Positions 61,990-64,000 of a stretch of DNA of 64,000 nucleotides are shown here, in pieces. Location of the stretch: positions 186,001-250,000 of the forward strand of contig NZ_KN882170.1 in assembly GCF_000934745.1 (NCBI RefSeq). Reading direction: 5' to 3'. The notes under the pieces are model-generated. The model saw only the letters and a program-made list of their open reading frames with translations. It was not told the DNA's origin and did no database searches. Each line of letters opens with the position of its first letter. Within the stretch, counting starts at the first letter, position 1. This DNA is from Desulfonatronum thioautotrophicum. GTDB taxonomy: Bacteria > Desulfobacterota > Desulfovibrionia > Desulfovibrionales > Desulfonatronaceae. Position numbers and translations under genes: made by a program.

Positions 61990-63567
61990 ATGACCAGCCA
62001 AGACCTTCGAGACCTCTTTGTCCAAACATCCGTTCAACCGGATTCCCGAAAAACCGTCTCCCAGGCCGATTCGACGTCCCGAGTTCTCCCTCCCTGCATT
62101 ATCGTCGTCTTTGGCGCCTCCGGCGACCTGGCCATGCGCAAGCTTTTCCCGGCGCTGTTCCACCTGTTTTCCGGAGATCATCTCCCGAAACATTTCGCCA
62201 TTGTCGGTTGCAGCAGAACCGCATTCGATGATTCGGCCTTCCGTGACCAGGTTCGAAAAAGCCTGCCGCAACCGGGCGAGGGCGACCCGGATCGCCGCGA
62301 TGCCTTTGTCCACAATGTCTGTTATCATCAGCTGAGCTATGACGACTCCAAAGATTACGACGCCTTGAGTCAACGCCTGGAATCCGTCTCCGCTCTTTTC
62401 GCGACCCAGGGCAATACGCTGTTTTACCTGGCCGTCCCCCCGCAACTCTACGGAGAAATTTCCACCCGGCTCGGCCAAAGTGGTTTGGCCAAGGAACGGG
62501 ACCAGACACATGGGTGGTCACGAATCGTCCTGGAAAAACCCATTGGGCATGACCTGGAATCGGCCATCGCCCTGAACGACACCCTGCACCAGCATTTTGA
62601 CGAGCATCAGATTTTCCGCATTGACCACTACCTGGCCAAGGAAACCGTCCAGAATGTGCTCATGTTCCGCTTTGCCAACACCATTTTCGAGCCGGTCTGG
62701 AACCGCAACTACATTGATTATGTGAGCATCACCGCGGCCGAAACCCTGGGCGTGGAAAAGCGTGCCGGGTATTACGAGCAGGCCGGCGTCCTGCGGGACA
62801 TGTTTCAAAACCACATGATGCAGCTCCTTTCCCTTGTGGCCATGGAGCCGCCATCCCGATTCCAGGACGAACCGGTGCGGGACGACAAGATCAAGGTCTT
62901 TCGGTCGTTACGCCCCTTTGAACTCCAAGGCCGCTTCCGTGATCTGGTTCTGGGGCAATACGTTGCGGGACAGATCTCCGGGCAAGATGTCCCGGGATAC
63001 CGTGACGAGGAAAAGGTCGCTCCAGATTCCCTCACGCCGACATATGCCTTGTTGCGGGCCTATATTGACAACTGGCGCTGGCAGGGAGTTCCCTTTTACA
63101 TCTGCTCCGGCAAACGCCTCGCCAAAAAACTGAGCCGGATCATCATCCAGTTCAAGGACGTTCCCCACTCCATGTTCCGGCATATTCTCGGCGAACGGAT
63201 ATCCTCGAACCGACTGATCCTGGGGATTCAGCCGGATGAGGTGATCAACTTGACCTTTCAGACCAAGGATCCGGGGATGAGCAGCAATCTGCGGACCGTA
63301 ACCATGCGCTTTGACTACAACCAAGAGGGCAAGACGACCATCAAGGACGCCTACGAAAAAGTGCTGATGGACTGCCTTGTGGGCGACCAGATGCTCTTTT
63401 GGCGCCAGGACGCCGTGAAGCGTTGCTGGGCCTACCTCACGCCCATCCTGGAACTCTGCGAATCCTGCGGCGACAGGGCCAGCCACCTGCACTTCTACCC
63501 CGCCGGAAGCTGGGGCCCGGAAGCCGCCGCCACGCTCTACCCCGGTTATCTCAAGGATCACGCCTGA
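61990..63567 (+). CDS. zwf: Glucose-6-phosphate 1-dehydrogenase
   Basis: A 525-residue G6PD, first enzyme of the oxidative pentose phosphate route. ATG 61990 has GGAG upstream; the longer frame from 61906 runs through the previous gene. The NADP motif is FGASGDLAMRKLFPAL (about residues 40-55). The substrate motif RIDHYLAKETVQN (about 213-225) has the catalytic His. The gene is longer at the N-terminus than the E. coli enzyme by about 20 residues. Its stop lies inside a convergent nuclease gene end (17-base overlap). Confidence 0.97.
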   Translation: MTSQDLRDLFVQTSVQPDSRKTVSQADSTSRVLPPCIIVVFGASGDLAMRKLFPALFHLFSGDHLPKHFAIVGCSRTAFDDSAFRDQVRKSLPQPGEGDPDRRDAFVHNVCYHQLSYDDSKDYDALSQRLESVSALFATQGNTLFYLAVPPQLYGEISTRLGQSGLAKERDQTHGWSRIVLEKPIGHDLESAIALNDTLHQHFDEHQIFRIDHYLAKETVQNVLMFRFANTIFEPVWNRNYIDYVSITAAETLGVEKRAGYYEQAGVLRDMFQNHMMQLLSLVAMEPPSRFQDEPVRDDKIKVFRSLRPFELQGRFRDLVLGQYVAGQISGQDVPGYRDEEKVAPDSLTPTYALLRAYIDNWRWQGVPFYICSGKRLAKKLSRIIIQFKDVPHSMFRHILGERISSNRLILGIQPDEVINLTFQTKDPGMSSNLRTVTMRFDYNQEGKTTIKDAYEKVLMDCLVGDQMLFWRQDAVKRCWAYLTPILELCESCGDRASHLHFYPAGSWGPEAAATLYPGYLKDHA

Positions 63568-64000
63568 CAGGAGCCTCCACCTTCCACTCGCTCACATTGC
63601 GCTTCTGCGTATCAAAGTTGATCCCCAGCAGGATGATCTGCTTGCCCAGACCTCGATAGGCCTGGGCATAGCCCTTGCCCTTGATCTGGGCCAGGGCCGC
63701 GTCCGCGCTCTGGTTGCACTTGAATTCAATGATGTAGATCCGCTCCCCCACATGCAGCACCAGGTCGATCCGCCCGTCGCAGGTCAACACCTCGCTGCGG
63801 GCGTCCACACCGGAGGCGCTGACCATCAGGTAGAACACGGTGTGGAAATAGGCCTCGTCACGCTTGGTTTCCAAGGTGTAGGCGAGGTCCTTGAAGAGGG
63901 CCGCGACCGTGTCCATGAAAGCGGACAGATCTTCCTGATGCAGGTATTTGGCCAGCAACCTGAACCGGGAGGCTTGGGGCAGGCCCTGGGTGAGGGAGTG
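63551..64000 (-). CDS. AAA-ATPase/PD-(D/E)XK protein, C-terminal part
   Basis: The frame is open to the window edge, so about 149 C-terminal residues are seen. FHTVFYLMVSASGVDARSE, GRIDLVLHVGERIYIIEFK and AYRGLGKQIILLGINFD form the PD-(D/E)XK_9 nuclease domain, with the catalytic D in GRIDLV and E-x-K in IIEFK. This domain normally follows an AAA-ATPase-like N-terminal region of about 350 residues that lies outside. Such proteins are common, often multicopy, and may be part of mobile or defence-related loci. Confidence 0.85.
   Translation of the reverse strand, partial: HSLTQGLPQASRFRLLAKYLHQEDLSAFMDTVAALFKDLAYTLETKRDEAYFHTVFYLMVSASGVDARSEVLTCDGRIDLVLHVGERIYIIEFKCNQSADAALAQIKGKGYAQAYRGLGKQIILLGINFDTQKRNVSEWKVEAPVRRDP

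Overview
The window looks like a chromosomal segment of a Gram-negative, flagellated, sulfate-reducer-like bacterium. The best guess is Desulfovibrionales, close to Desulfonatronum; this is inferred from gene order and protein style, not from a marker tree. Supporting signs are a polar-type flagellar export/regulation block (fliR-flhB-flhA-flhF-flhG-fliA-cheY-fliL-like), CheX, CheV, CheR and HDOD proteins, a two-gene SufC/SufB-D operon, a YedE-type selenium/sulfur cluster, and a Cys-rich 4Fe-4S protein. Codon use is GC-rich, so long open frames on the opposite strand are mostly shadows.

Layout. 1-2400: tail of an FAD disulfide reductase, a PEP-CTERM protein with a perfect terminator, then about 1 kb of decayed genes (a lipid A deacylase-like remnant among them) and a structured repeat. 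2500-3671: a Panacea-domain antitoxin, a coupled candidate toxin and a third small protein. 3637-6016: DUF3261 lipoprotein, hotdog dehydratase, hotdog thioesterase and a radical SAM enzyme without its usual N-terminal domain; this looks like the stump of an aryl-polyene-like pathway, ending next to a two-gene insertion sequence (6269-8804). 8930-12127: two conserved-looking proteins of unknown function, a SAM methyltransferase and decayed coding sequence. 12177-13639: rfbA-rfbC (dTDP-rhamnose pathway, without rfbB/rfbD). 13849-16866: yedE, a TusA-like carrier, a DUF3343 protein and a ribokinase-fold protein in a tightly overlapped operon. 17341-18724: an Rpn/DUF4351 fragment and an archaeal-type ATPase with tandem operator-like repeats. 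18935-25037: topA, a UDP-glucuronate-epimerase-like gene bracketed by two copies of a hexanucleotide hairpin repeat, a dihydrolipoamide-dehydrogenase-like enzyme and maf.

25040-35027, nearly all on the minus strand: SagB-like oxidoreductase, obg, 4Fe-4S protein, zinc protein, cheX, HDOD protein, cheR, rpmA-rplU with promoter and terminator, comF, flavodoxin-fold reductase, metallo-beta-lactamase-fold hydrolase, nitroreductase and a small membrane protein. 35298-39351: an HD phosphohydrolase and an MlaE-F-D lipid transporter whose MCE protein carries a long beta-rich tail. 39577-49322: the flagellar block, in which FlhF has degenerate GTPase motifs. 49319-52348: dus, ispH, cheV. 52345-54935: a DUF457 membrane protein and sufC-sufB/D, separated by an inverted-repeat element. 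55082-55157: tRNA-Val(CAC). 55400-58207: a chemoreceptor and a TPR protein. 58473-61943: xseB-ispA-dxs plus a DUF2905 protein. 61990-64000: zwf and, convergent with it, the nuclease end of an AAA-ATPase/PD-(D/E)XK protein running off the window.

No CRISPR array, rRNA or prophage was seen. The strongest candidates for something new are the Panacea three-gene module, the kinase-containing selenium/sulfur operon, the FlhF/FlhG pair with degenerate control motifs, the beta-tailed MlaD, and several short structured repeat families that may be mobile.
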